Assembly: GCF_000003195.3 (NCBI RefSeq)
Contig: NC_012878.2
Coordinates: forward strand, 9,908,386-9,972,385
Reading direction: 5' to 3'
DNA from: Sorghum bicolor
Lineage: Eukaryota; Streptophyta; Magnoliopsida; Poales; Poaceae
DNA: 64,000 nt
Shown: piece after piece, positions 11,832 to 22,651 of the stretch
Numbering within the stretch: position 1 is the stretch's first letter
Layout of the letters: the number at the start of each line of letters is the position of its first letter
Program-made: the position numbers and the translations under genes
Notes under the pieces: model-generated
Seen by the model: only the letters and a program-made list of their open reading frames with translations
Database searches by the model: none
Told to the model about the DNA's origin: nothing

Positions 11832-11927
11832 GAGATCCTTGTAGTATCCGATGGCCTCCCGGGTGGCAGGACAGCGGCTCAGTTCGCCATGACGAGATCC
11901 TTGTAGTATCTGATGGCCTCCCGGGTG
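11832..11927. repeat. 34-bp direct repeat spanning the phosphatase stop codon
   Basis: Copies at 11832-11865 and 11894-11927 differ at one base. The right copy encodes the residues TREAIRYYKDL near the C-terminus of the phosphatase. The left copy lies beyond the stop codon and would encode TREAIGYYKDL, so it is a 62-bp-period duplication of the coding end into the 3' untranslated region. Confidence 0.85.
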
Positions 11928-12838
11928 TCTTCGTACCCCGCGGCAACGTCCAAGAACGCCATCACCCTCTGCAGCTCCTGATCGTTGTCATCATCCACGA
12001 ACGGCGCCACCGGGACGGCGTTCTCCGGCTGCAGAGCGTACGCATTGGGATTGTCGTCGACGATGACAGCGCGGTCCAGGGCCCGGCCGGTGGCGGCGAG
12101 ATCCTTGACGAGCCTGCCGTCACCGGCGTCGCGGCAGGCGCCGCGGTAGAGGCGGTGCGCGAACACCTCCCCGTCAGGATCCAGGCGGTCGAGCACGAGG
12201 GAGGCGTACTCCTGGAGCCCCGCGGTGAAGACGACGACGTCGAAGATCTCGGCCGCCGCGCGGAGGAACGCCTCCACGCCCGGGCGCTTGACGACGTAGA
12301 AGGTGACCGCGTGGCCACCGATGACGGGGCGCACGGTGAAGTCGAACCGCGACGGCGGTGGGTCCGTCTGGGAGTGGATGAGCGTCTCGTCGAGGTCCAG
12401 GAACAGCGTCCGCCTCCCCGGTGACGGCGGCGGCGGGAGCGCCGCGGACTGCGCGCGGACCGCGGGGTTCTGCGAAGGCAGCGGCGGAGGAGGAGGGGGA
12501 GTCGAGGAGGAGCGGAGGCGCTGGAACCCCGCGGCGGCAGCGCGGCGCTTGCGCGGGCTGCCAAGGACGGCGAGGCGGGCGAAGAGCTTGAGGAGGCGGC
12601 GGCGGCAGGTGCGGATGGAGCGGTCGAAGGAGGCGGCGACCGCGGCGGGCGCCGACGCGAGCGACTTGAGCGGGCTCCCGCGGCGGCGCTTGGTGGCGGT
12701 GGCGGGGGAAACACGGCGGCGGAGAGCACGGCCGCGGCGCGCCACCAGCGTCGGGGAGGGCTTCGACGGGGTGACGGTGACGCTGCCGGTACCGAGCTTG
12801 GGCGACGGCGGCGCCTTGGTGGGCGTCCTGGACACCAT
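11879..12838 (-). CDS. CTD small phosphatase-like protein (FCP1/SCP-type HAD phosphatase)
   Basis: Single-exon gene of 319 codons. The C-terminal half is an FCP1-homology HAD phosphatase domain. Motif I is FLDLDETLIHS, with the nucleophile Asp148 and Asp150 of DxDxT. Motif II is VVFTAG (Thr205), the motif III lysine is at about 245, and motif IV is VIVDDNP (Asp261, Asp262). Members dephosphorylate phosphoserine on proteins, typically the RNA polymerase II C-terminal domain; the substrate here is inferred. The N-terminal 140 residues are basic and low-complexity (RRR runs, a PPPPPP run), consistent with a nuclear tail. I chose the ATG at 12838 (MVSRTPTKAPPSP) rather than the upstream in-frame ATG at 13078. 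It has purines at -3 and +4, and the 80 codons before it look like 5' untranslated sequence. All catalytic residues are present. A duplicated piece of the last codons follows the stop. No TATA box is obvious upstream. Confidence 0.88.
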   Translation of the reverse strand: MVSRTPTKAPPSPKLGTGSVTVTPSKPSPTLVARRGRALRRRVSPATATKRRRGSPLKSLASAPAAVAASFDRSIRTCRRRLLKLFARLAVLGSPRKRRAAAAGFQRLRSSSTPPPPPPLPSQNPAVRAQSAALPPPPSPGRRTLFLDLDETLIHSQTDPPPSRFDFTVRPVIGGHAVTFYVVKRPGVEAFLRAAAEIFDVVVFTAGLQEYASLVLDRLDPDGEVFAHRLYRGACRDAGDGRLVKDLAATGRALDRAVIVDDNPNAYALQPENAVPVAPFVDDDNDQELQRVMAFLDVAAGYEDTREAIRYYKDLVMAN

Positions 12839-13179
12839 CTCGCGGCGTCCGTCTCCTCGACGGGGTGGCTCTGCTGTGAACCTGTACTGCTGCTGCTTCT
12901 CAATGCCGCGCTCGCTGGTGCTGGTGCGTTGGGGAGGAGAGCGGCGGCGTGAGCGGGAGGAGCGTTTGAGTTTTTGTGGAGGGAGATTATGCAACGCAAC
13001 GGTCAAAAGCGGAAGTGGAATGGATTCGTGGCGTGGGAGGGGCGATTTGATTTGATTTCGGGGCGGAGGCGGACCCAACGGTCGACTTTGGACTGGGCCA
13101 GAATTTCGTGTCGTCTTGTAACAAGGTGGCGCCAGCTCGGCTTCTAGGTGGAGTGGAGAACGTGCCTCTTCGATAGTAA

Positions 13180-13408
13180 GGGGCTGTTTAGTTCCTCAAA
13201 AATTTTGTAAAGATTTTAAATTTTTTTATTACATCAAATCTTGTGGTATATATATGGAGTATTAAATGTAGATAAAAATAGCTATTTGTATAATTTGCGA
13301 GACGAATTTTTTAAGCTTAGTTAGTTAATGATTGTACAGTAATTGTCAAATACAAATGAAAGTACTACAGTAGCCAAAATTTAAAATTTCCGCCAACTAA
13401 AAAGCCCC
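13180..13408. mobile_element. Tourist-type MITE (229 bp)
   Basis: Terminal inverted repeats GGGGCTGTTTAGTT and (read in reverse at the right) GGGGCTTTTTAGTT enclose an AT-rich body and are flanked by TAA on both sides (13177-13179, 13409-13411). A 3-bp TAA/TTA duplication is the PIF/Harbinger (Tourist) signature. It lies about 340 bp upstream of the phosphatase start codon, so it may sit in that gene's promoter region. A 229-bp relative is at 58811-59039. Confidence 0.8.
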
Positions 13409-13411
13409 TAA

Positions 13412-13934
13412 GGATGACACATGAAATCAAATTTGGCTATCATTTTTTACCATATTTTAATTTAAATTTGAACATGTTTATGAATATTTTGGAATATAAA
13501 TAAGAGACGGATGTCTCAAATTAGGATTCTATTTGGATAGTTACTCAATTTAACTAAAAATGCATATTGTTAAATTAAATTCAACATACATGAACAGGAT
13601 TTTACAACTAAGTTCACCGATAGCCAATCATTATTTATATAGTATTTTATCACGGAATTATAAATTATAAATAATTTAGAACAAAAGATATATTAGGTTT
13701 AAACTAAATTATAAAAAGAATTCAAACTAATTTAATCTTTATGTATCATTAATAAAATTAAATAGAAGTTCTTTCTAGATATACTATTAATTAGTTTCAA
13801 TGCATCATTAATAATAATAATATTAAATTTAAAAATTAGTCACTATAGTCATGGAGAGAAACTTTTAAATAGATTTGTGGGGTTACTCCTAGCCTCTCAC
13901 CCTCGTGGAGGACCATGCAGGAAAGGCCGAGGAT
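13412..13934. other. AT-rich intergenic DNA
   Basis: Very AT-rich, without coding frames or recognisable element ends. Confidence 0.5.
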
Positions 13935-14379
13935 TTCCCATAGGTATTTAGTAAATGAACAAAGGGAGAGGGGTGGAGAGAGAGAGAGAGAGTGTGGAAA
14001 ACTAAAGTGGATTAAATGCTAAATAATTTGTTCGAAAAAGATCCGTCCCTTTCTTGAACGAGCGCCCCGTGTATTTATAAACTATACCAGGGGTCAAGGT
14101 AAAATTACACTACGGTTGGCACTTACTAGATACACATAGAACTGCATCCAAGGGTACAGTTTTAATCTCCCAACTCTAGCCAACTACTCCAAATCTTCAA
14201 CGGGTGCGGTGGGCCCATTAAGGCCTTCAAGTCTAGCATTTCCCTATGGCATCGGGCAGACCTCCACACTTTGACTGGTGAGGGTTTCCCTCAAGGTGTC
14301 ACCGGCACGCCACCCTTGGCAATCCTTCACTCCGTGATAACCATCCTCGCCATGTAGTGCCCACAAAACAGAGAACTAG

Positions 14380-16391
14380 TGGAAGCCCAAGTTTAATTTT
14401 GGATAATTAATAAAACTCAAGTACTAATTTCTATGCTAAGAGTGTGAATTAGATAAGGTTAGTACATACCAAGTGGTGGAGCCTAGAGGCATGGTGATAG
14501 TGGTGATGACCACATGGTGATCAAGTGTTGAACTTAGAAAGAAGGAAGAGAAAAACAAAACTCTATGGAGATCAAGGCAAAGGTATTGCTTAGGGTTTCG
14601 GTTTTGGTGAACAAGACACTATAGAGGGTGTGATCACACTTAGGTTAAATAGCCGTACTATAAAGAGGGGGATTCTTTGGCTAAGTGATCTATTGAGTGC
14701 CACTAGGTGACATTGTTCATGTGCATGCATTTAGAACCTAGTGAGCTAACTTAACTCCTTTAAAGAAAATGATTATGAAAATGCTAACACACATGCACGA
14801 TGGTATACACATGGTGGTGTTGACATATTTGCAAAGGAGGTGGAGTTTAAAGGGTAGAGATGGGTTTGGGATCCTCTCTCCCTCCCACCAAGCTTGGGAG
14901 GTGAGATTTGGCATTTTATGAAATGAAATGCCTATTTTCCACTGCATCGGAGGTAGATTTGAAAAGGTGGTGAAGTCACAGGAGTGTATCTCTGAGCAAC
15001 ACTCAACGGACGTAGGGGCTGCGTCCAGTCAGTTCTATTTTGAGGATTTAGCATCGGATGCAGAGACCTGCATGTCTGGTCACTTTCTTGATAGCGTTGG
15101 ACGCTGCTAACCAAACATTGTGTAAACACTATTCACCGTCCAGTCTGTGTAACGTGGCATAGACGTGTGAGCTGAAGGAGTTAGACACTGGCGCGAGTCC
15201 GGTCACCAGGCACAAGACCTATCCAGTGATAAAAATCACGTTCTAGAACCTCTTTGAGTAACGACCGGACACTAGGCGTCTGCATCTTGTCATCTTGTGA
15301 AGAGCGTCCAGTGTGAACTTAACCATTGAGATCTAACGCACAACGGTTAAAGGCAGATGTCACGTGGTAGGCATCCATGCACCAAATGCTGGGGTCTGCG
15401 TCTGGTCGATCCGACTGGAGCATCTAGTGGCCCTGTTTTCTATGAGAACAGAGAGCCAATAACTCTACTCTTTGGGGTCTTATAAATAGTATTTAGCCGA
15501 CTTTTTTTTAAGATTAGTGTTTGGCTGGCTGGGGTTCATGCTCTTGGCACTTTAACATACTTGACATCCTTGTGAGCCTAAGCAAACACCTCCCACTCAT
15601 CTCCTTCATAGATTCCTGATTTTGTAAGATTGAGAGTGATTTTAAGTGCATTTGCATAAGTGATTGCATCTAGTGGCACATGGGAATCATTGTGGCTGTG
15701 AAGTTCTTGTTAGTCTTCGTGGTTGCCACCACCTTGATGGCTTGGAGCAATAGAAGAGGATTGGTATGAGTTGGTGATTGTTCGTGGCCAGCTCTCGGTG
15801 ATTATGAGGGGGCTTGTACCTTTCGCGACAGAAAGCCAAAAGGTAACTCTAGTAAATTGCTCGTGTTATTGAGCTACCTTACTTGTGGTTTGGTTCTTGT
15901 GGTGTCCAATTGTGTGGATGAGGTTCGTGTAACACATCTTAGCTGCTGAACCATCAAGTGTTGATTGACATAACGGGAACTAGCGTGCCAGCAAGCACGT
16001 GAACCTTGGAAGAAAAATCTTGTGTCTCTATTGTGATTGTCTCATTGGATTTCACTTGATGATTAGATTTCATATTATTTTTATGATTGGTTCATCCCCT
16101 CTAAACGGCGGTATAAAGATTACCTCTCATTGTTTTACATTCCCATAAACTAGTGTAGCTTACTATCTTGTATAGAAATTTTGGATAGCTCTCTAGTGTA
16201 AGTAGTGACTTAGTCATTGATTGAACATAGAGATTATAGCAACTAGACTTGCTTTGATAGGTGGTTTTCATCTCTTGTAGAGGTAGAGCAAAATTGCATT
16301 ACGCCATTTGTTATACTAACCCTTTGCTCTAGTACTTTGTAGAATTTTTAAATAGGATATTCACCTTCTCTAGCCATATTAGGACCTTTCA
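14380..16391 (+). mobile_element. Element X-A, 2.0 kb noncoding, TG...CA ends
   Basis: It begins TGGAAGCCCAAGTTTAATTT, ends TTAGGACCTTTCA, and is flanked by ACTAG and ACTAA. The uninterrupted sequence AACTAGGGAGAAT in the duplicated copy at 20860-20875 confirms the insertion site. It shares order and sequence over its length with X-B (45750-47755). Both contain ATGTGCATGCATTTAGAACC, CCTCCCACTCATCTC and an end with CTCTAGCC. No open frame of interest and no internal direct terminal repeats were found. It is an unclassified element inserted by an LTR-integrase-like mechanism (5-bp duplication); a solo LTR is one possibility. Confidence 0.65.
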
Positions 16392-16715
16392 ACTAAGGAG
16401 AATAGGGACCATCACGACGAGGGTCACAGACCACCGCGAGGCTAGTTAGGCAAGCCATCAGAGCATCCTCAACCGTTTTGCATAGTTCATTTGGCAAATG
16501 AGGGAGTTTGCCAAGTCCCAAATAAATATGACAAAGGTGAAAAGAGACAATCTCCAATGATTTTGCATTAATCACTTGACAAAAAAAATCTGGCGGTGGG
16601 AGGAGGGAGTAGTCGTGCGACCATGGGCGAGGGCGACAGATTTCGCGTGAGGGACACGATGCCAAGCACGGAGGGGCTTGGCATATATGCAAGTTCTTCC
16701 CCTCTATTTGCCAAG

Positions 16716-19252
16716 TGTAACACCCTAAATTTGCTTCTTTGAAAATAAAGCTAAAATAATTTATTTTGTATTTCTGTGCTTATGACAATATAGTAAAATG
16801 AAAATTTTCTTTAAATTAAAATTCATCATAGGGTTTAGCAACATTGTTGTGTATACATGCAGATGCATAAGATTTGTTGTGATATTTTCTTGTTGTTCTT
16901 TGTATGTTGATAATAAGAAAAATATTTAAAATACGTTTAGTAGATCGATCTTCCTTTTTCGGCACATATTTATCTTTTTCTACAATCAAATTTCTTGTCT
17001 CTCAACTCAATATTTCATTTAGAGTCTCTCAAAATCTTTTCTTTCATACCTCGTCACTCCTTTCAGTTTCTTGTCCACCAAGCAATCTCTGCAAACCTCT
17101 CAGAAAATTTTTCCGGCCTTTTTCCGTGAGCATAATCTAATTCTTAGATACTTCAAATTATCTTATCATGATCTCCAAATACTTTATTTGGGTTTTTCAT
17201 GTTACATAATATCTCTGAGAATTTATTGCTTCGAATTTTTGGAGCTTTCGAAGTATTTTCGGCAGCTAAATAGTAATTCTAGATTCTCTAGAATAATTAT
17301 TTTTAGCCATGAAATTAAATATTCCAAAAATAATAAATTGTAAACCTAGTCGAACTTGATCCAAACGGAGCGTGTATATATATACGTCATGTTCATCTAG
17401 GGCATCGATCTCTTTCAGCATCACGTCCTGTCTTTGGGGAAGCCGCCGCCCAAGCCGAGGCCAACGCCTACGTCTCCGGGCGTTACCCCCTGCAGTTGAT
17501 CCGGTTGCCCTCTCCGGTGGAACCCCTACGCGCCTACCATGCCGTGCCGAGCCGGCTGCAGCTGGGGAGTGATGGCGATGCACAAGCAGAAGACGATCAA
17601 CCTGGAGCAGGGGTGGGAGTTCTTGCAGAAGAGCACCGCCAAAGCTCAAGAACATCCTGAGGGCAAGCTCGAGCCGCAGTTCAGCTTTGATGAGGACTAC
17701 CTGATGCTCTAACGACGATTTACGATCGGTGCAGGTGAGTTCGTCAAGAGATTTCTCTACACTTCCAGGTCGCCAGGCAAGGAAGCCTCCCCTCATTGTT
17801 AGCTCCATGATGTCATGATGATGCGGTGATGACGTGTATGAATTTTGTTGCCGTTTTTCTTTAGAAAAACAAATCCAGAAATACAAAGAAAATACACTAG
17901 TTTGTTTAGGCCATATCTTCTCCGTTTGAACACCGTTTTATCCCATTCAAATTGCGTTAGGTTCATAATCATGAGCTCTACATGTTAGTAAAATTATTTA
18001 CTCAGTTTGAAACTTTTTAATTTCGTGACTTTAATTAATTAATTACTTTTGTATATAAAAATCTTTTGATAGTCGTCTATTTATAGTGATAGTTCTATTA
18101 TTAGCGTTACTTGTTACCTTGTAACATTAGCTATCTATTAGTACACTTGTTTACTCTGTGTGGTGTATTGTTCTTAGTTGCTTTTGTTTGTTGCTTGTAT
18201 GTTTTTCTATGCGTGGTGCTTGCTACGAGTAGACGAGAATTGTTTGTTGGCACCGAAGACCAAAAGATGGTGACCGAAAGCTGATGGTGTGGGAACTAAG
18301 CAATTGGATTAAGGCAAGTATAGCATTTGGATTTTATTTCTGTGACCATGATCCTGTGACTAGATTAATGTTAAGTAATAAATGATAAAAATGACTTTTT
18401 AGCCACTTGATGATTTATCTGTACGTGATCACCCGGGACAACAGTGCAACCATGAGGGCTATAATGGCTCTGGCTTTAGCTCAGTATGAAGACCTTTTCT
18501 AGCTTGTTAGAGGTTACCCGAAAGGGCGGAGGGGCTGAACCGTTTTGGGTATAGTGTGGCCTCTGTCTGTATGTGTATAGGCTGCGCGTCATTGTGCCAT
18601 CGGAAGGGGGGCTCTATATCTGCGCGCAAAGGAAACCTTGCGGCCCTAACATGTTAGACGAACTTTTGAAAGGCTTCATAGTGATCCCTGCTGACCTTCC
18701 TTGGAAGTGGGTTAAGAGGCTGATCACCTCGGACGAAAGGGTAAATCATGACTCATGGGTAAAGATGTGCAACCTCTGCAGAGGGTTAAAAACTAGTATA
18801 CTAGCCGAGCTCACGGTCAGGAGCGGCCTTGGGGACATCTACATTAAGGGTGATGATTCTTGTGTGTTAAATATACTCATTGTTTATTGTTTAATGCTTT
18901 ACATTACTTATGTCACATTGATCATGAGGTTGTGGGAGCTATACAATCTAGTTGCTATACTTGTGGAGTTCGACATGGACTCACTCTTGCTATTTCCCCC
19001 ACACTTCAGGAGATATTTTAGGCTTGTGATCAACCAGTCAGTTTGGATCCTGTAGAGTGAAGTTAATACCCGAAGTTGGAAGTTGTCTATCCGCTGTTTG
19101 CTATCAAAGGTTATCTCTTTTATACTAAGTATGTTATATATTTATGCATTGTCATTTGATATTACCCCTTATTTGTAGCTATATGTGAGGTTTGACTTCT
19201 AAAACTCACATATGGTGCATATCTGGTTTTGTCCTTAAAATCGGGTATTACA
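16716..19252 (+). mobile_element. Solo LTR of 2.5 kb with captured host gene fragment
   Basis: It starts TGTAACACCC, ends GGGTATTACA, and is flanked by CCAAG on both sides (16711-16715 and 19253-19257). The first 200 bp resemble the short LTR of the element at 52665-55344, but this one is more than ten times longer. The extra length holds a GC-rich insert (about 17430-17712) containing the start of a Cullin-1 gene, and a 3' half with open but unrecognised sequence (18573-19055). No gag or pol remains. Confidence 0.7.
17572..17712 (+). pseudogene. CUL1 fragment: Cullin-1 N-terminal exon fragment
   Basis: The frame at 17572 reads MAMHKQKTINLEQGWEFLQK and ends PQFSFDEDYLML followed by TAA (17710-17712). 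Plant CUL1, the scaffold of SCF ubiquitin ligases, begins with the same pattern: a basic MAxxxxKTIDLEQGWEFMQK start, then ExKPEPQFSxEDYMMLY. Only this first segment is present; the stop replaces the tyrosine after the matched region and the rest of the roughly 740-residue protein is absent. It lies inside a solo LTR, on the same strand, and the GC-rich 140 bp before it may be captured 5' untranslated sequence. The match is from memory of the family; the assignment is fairly secure because the match runs over some 40 residues. Confidence 0.75.
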
Positions 19253-20186
19253 CCAAGTTAATAAAATTAGAAAACCCAATTGCCAAACAATTGGATAGAT
19301 GTTTTTTGAACTTTTTTGTAAATACATGCAAAGCCTATTTGCCAAACGATTGGATGCTCTCATTGGGATTAAGCAACAGGGCAGGAGCTGCGCCGGGGTC
19401 ATCCCCCCAAACAAGATTCATTATACCTTGTTCTTCTTGGATACAGATAAATATCATATATTTTATATTTTTGTTGAATATGGATCTAGGATTGAATAGA
19501 GAAAAGTACTAAAAAACAAAATTAAATACATCTATTTAATATCCACATTAAAAATCGATACAAATAAAAATATCCATATTGTAGGTTTTAGCTAATACGA
19601 ATGCCAAAATAATTTGGATATCTATTTTCATTTTCTATATCCCTATTGGGCATAGCTCTTTCTCCGGTATGTCCTCCACAGGAGTTAGTGCTCCTCTTCC
19701 GAAGTCAGAGCAGACTCGCTCGGCTGTGTGAGATTCATTTGCGAACATAAACCTAAAACTAAAATAGGTCTCCAACACAATACCTATAGCCTACAATGGA
19801 GTATCCATACAGAAGATCTATTTTGGGTATCAGAAGAGGCATAACCCAAATTTGGGTATCCTCTCTCCTCGAGACCCATTTGCAGAGAGTGTTGTCTTTT
19901 AGGTCTCGTTGTTGGAGAAGACTAAAAATAGGTATGAAACCTTTTATCTGTAGCGCTACCTAAAGGACAAATGAGTCTTGTATTTTGGGTGATGATTGTT
20001 AGAGATAGTCTAAAGGCTCCACTTATCTATACCAAAAAAATAGTTTCTTGGTAGGGCTCCTTGGACTTCTTTATTGAAGCTGTTGCCAAAGTCGGAGTTG
20101 GAGCCACACCAAACTGACCCTGTCTGGAGCTCCAATTAGTTTTCCTTCAATTATTTCATGTAACAAGGGTTTCCCATAGGTATTTA

Positions 20187-20458
20187 GGCCCTGTTTAGAT
20201 GCAGACAAATAGCCAAAACTTTTGGAGAAATGAGCAATTTTTGGAAGAATGGATCTAAACAGGGGCCTATAAAACTTGGGTTGTAAAGATTTGGAATTTG
20301 GGATCTTGGAGCCCCAAAACTGTATAAACTTGCTTAGGAGCCCGTGTCTTGTGTGTTGTAGACCAAAAAAATTTGGGAAGCATGTAAACACCTATTTAAA
20401 ATGTAAAGTTTATAGCCAAAAGTTTGAGAACGTAAAAATTTGGGATCTAAACAGGCCC
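20187..20458. mobile_element. Tourist-type MITE (272 bp) with an internal repeat of its own terminus
   Basis: Termini GGCCCTGTTTAGAT / ATCTAAACAGGGCC-type are flanked by TTA on both sides. The empty site GTATTTAGTAAA survives in the duplicated copy near 13950. A second inverted terminus (ATCTAAACAGGGGCC) at about 20253-20267 shows either a nested smaller copy or an internal rearrangement. Confidence 0.75.
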
Positions 20459-20925
20459 TTAGTAAACAAAGGTAGAGGGGTGGTGAGAGAGAGTAAAAAA
20501 CTGACGTGGATTAAATGCCCATTAATTTGTCCAAAAAAGATCCGTCCTTTTTTTTATGAGCGCCCTGAGTATTTATAGACCATACTAGGGGTCAAGGTAA
20601 AATTACACTAGAGTTGGCACTCACTAGATACACATAGAGCTGCATCTAAGGGTACAATTGTAATCTTCCTGCTCTGGCCAACTACTCCAAATCTTCAACG
20701 GGCGCGGCGGGCCCATTAAGGCATTCAAGTCTAGCATCTCCCTATGGCATTGGGCAGACCTCCGCGCTTTGACGGGCGAGGATTTCCCTCAGGCCGCTCT
20801 CGGCAATCCTTCACTCAATGATAACCATCCTCATCATGTAGTACCTGCAAAACAATGAACTAGGGAGAATGGGGACCATTGCGGTGAGGGTGACAGACTG
20901 CCGCGAGGCCAGTTAGGCCAGTCTC

Positions 20926-21280
20926 AATGGACAGTGTCACTGCACGGTTTCACATACCAACACATCATCAAAATTGAAATGAAACCATCTATGAAATAAC
21001 TCCAGCAGTGAAGCATTTCACTTTGTTGTTTCCAAGGCTAAACAAAGCATTTAATTACTGCAAAATGATTGGATCACATGCAAGATCGTGAAACGATTTA
21101 GCCCTCACTGGGAATTTCATCCCGTTTCACCGCGTGGGAAACAACGCCCGCGGGGTTTCACCATAGTGAAACTACTTTCTTCTCTCTCCTCTTTGTTTCA
21201 TGCAAAAAGTGCAATTTTGTTGACACAGCGCTATAATAAATGTGCGTAACATCCTGGTGAAACCTCCACTGAAACTCGCC
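20926..21280. mobile_element. Tourist-type MITE (355 bp)
   Basis: Termini GGCCAGTCTCAATGG and, in reverse, GGCGAGTTTCAGTGG, flanked by TTA at 20923-20925 and 21281-21283. Several GTTTCAC/GTGAAAC words lie inside. The same element occurs in opposite orientation at 43801-44150. Confidence 0.8.
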
Positions 21281-21283
21281 TTA

Positions 21284-21490
21284 GGGCACTCCCAATGCAA
21301 GACTATATCACAGAGTCCAAGACAATTAATTACATATTATTTATGGTATTTTGCTGATGTGGCAACATATTTATTGAAGAAAGAGGTAGAAAAAAATAAG
21401 ACTCCAAGTCTTATTTAGATTCCAAATCCACATTGTTCGAGGTAATAAATAACTTTAGACTCCATGATAGAGTCTGCATTGTGAGTGCCC
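21284..21490. mobile_element. Tourist-type MITE (207 bp), adjacent to the previous one
   Basis: Termini GGGCACTCCCAATGCA and, in reverse, GGGCACTCACAATGCA, flanked by TTA at 21281-21283 and 21491-21493. The left TTA is shared with the preceding MITE, so one element inserted into the target duplication of the other. Confidence 0.8.
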
Positions 21491-21938
21491 TTAGACGGGT
21501 CTGCACAAGGATTAAGCAACAGGGCAGGAGCTGCGCCAGGGTCATCCCCAAACAAAATTCATTATACCTTGTTCTTCATGGATACAGATACATATCAAAT
21601 ATTTTATATTTTTGTTGAATATGGATCTAGGATTGAATAGAAAAGTACTGAAAAAACAAAGTTAAATACATCTGTTTAATATCCACATCAAAAATGGATA
21701 CAAATAAAAATATCCATATTATAGGTTTTAGCAAATACGAATGCCAAAATAATTTGGATATCCATTTTCATTTTCTATCCCTATTGGGCATGGCTCTTTC
21801 TCCAATATGTCCTCGGCAGGAGTTAGTGCTCTATTGGGCATGGCTCTTTCTCCAATATGTCCTCCGCAGGAGTTAGTGCTCTCTTCGGAAGTCAGAGCAG
21901 ACTCAAAAAGTAGCTCCTCTATAAACGCTCATCTTATC

Positions 21939-22206
21939 TAGGGATGAAAACTGTATGTCTATTTTTCAACCGTATTTGAAACCGAATAGGGGTTCAAATC
22001 TATCCGTATCCGAGCTGGGATATTCAACGTCCGATACCGTATCCGTATCTGAATACTCAAATCGTATATTAATGATATCGATATCCAATTATGTCTTATC
22101 CACTATGATTGACAATATCCGTATTTGAATCCGAATCCGAACAAAAATATAAAAACAAATGTAACATTAGTGATATCTATATGTATCAGATCTGTTTTCA
22201 TCGCTA
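21939..22206. mobile_element. hAT-like MITE (268 bp)
   Basis: Termini TAGGGATGAAAAC and (reverse of the right end) TAGCGATGAAAAC, flanked by ATCTTATC and CTCTTATC (7 of 8 identical). An 8-bp duplication and TAGGGATG ends fit hAT. The matching region of copy 1 (near 20020) lacks this insertion. Confidence 0.65.
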
Positions 22207-22651
22207 CTCTTATCTATAAAAAAAAAGTTTCTCGGTAGGACTCCTTGGACTTCATTGTTGAAGCTATTGCCAAAGTCGGAGTTGGAGCCATACCAAAATG
22301 ACCCCGTCGGTGGAGCTCCAATCAGTTTCACTTCAAGTTTTTCATGTAATATAGCAAGGAGCTATTTTTTTATCTCTTCTTTTAAAATGAATTAGAAGCA
22401 GGTAAACCGGTATTTTTTTGATTCGCTAGCTCTTGCTCCTTGGCACAGCATAGAAAGCGCCGAAGTCATTCAGGGATGTGCCAAACGAGGCATAAAAGTA
22501 TAAAACCATGTATGCATTGTCTAGGACGTACCAACTCTGGCCTCCTTTCAAACCATATCATTGAATTTTGTCTAAAAGTCGAACTTACCTAATTTTACTG
22601 AAATTTGTGGAAAATATACTATCGTCTATAACATCAAATAACATTACCTGG

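Larger units (their letters stand above)
16460..19360. mobile_element. MITE-like element carrying a nested solo LTR
   Basis: AGAGCATCCTCAACCGTTTTG at the left and AGAGCATCCAATCGTTTGGC (right end read in reverse) are imperfect inverted termini. Without the insertion at 16716-19252 the body is about 360 bp and includes repeated TTTGCCAA/TTGGCAAA words. A target duplication is not clear. Confidence 0.5.
13935..20165. repeat. Tandem duplication, copy 1 of the noncoding P-Q unit
   Basis: This copy is in pieces: P at 13935-14379 and 16392-16455, Q at 19371-20165. The pieces align in order with copy 2 (20166-22355). Shared phrases include TTTCCCATAGGTATTTAG, AAATTACACTA, CTACTCCAAATCTTCAACGG and GTTTTAGCTAATACGAATG. 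The interruptions are element X-A (14380-16391) and a terminal-repeat element holding a solo LTR (16460-19360). The P sequence, with its TATTTATA, reads like part of an LTR, but no coding region is attached. A GA microsatellite lies at about 13976-13994. Confidence 0.65.
20166..22355. repeat. Tandem duplication, copy 2 of the noncoding P-Q unit
   Basis: P' (20166-20925) and Q' (about 21505-22355) match copy 1 in order and orientation. This copy lacks X-A and the long LTR but has its own insertions: Tourist-type MITEs at 20187-20458, 20926-21280 and 21284-21490, and a hAT-like MITE at 21939-22206. A further short internal duplication (CTATTGGGCATGGCTCTTTC twice, about 21779-21850) is private to this copy. 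Confidence 0.65.

Noticed and set aside
11962..13055. Long open frames overlapping the phosphatase on both strands
   Set aside because: They are shadows caused by the high GC content at third positions; only the chosen frame has the HAD motifs.
12839..13078. Upstream in-frame ATG extending the phosphatase by 80 residues
   Set aside because: The extension is low-complexity and looks like 5' untranslated sequence; the ATG at 12838 has a better context and a start typical of the family.
17266..17886. 206-codon minus-strand frame over the Cullin-1 fragment
   Set aside because: It is the antisense shadow of the GC-rich captured exon; the plus strand carries the recognisable protein.
18573..19055. 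160-codon plus-strand frame in the long LTR
   Set aside because: No domain, mixed codon use, and it lies in an LTR known to be noncoding in character.
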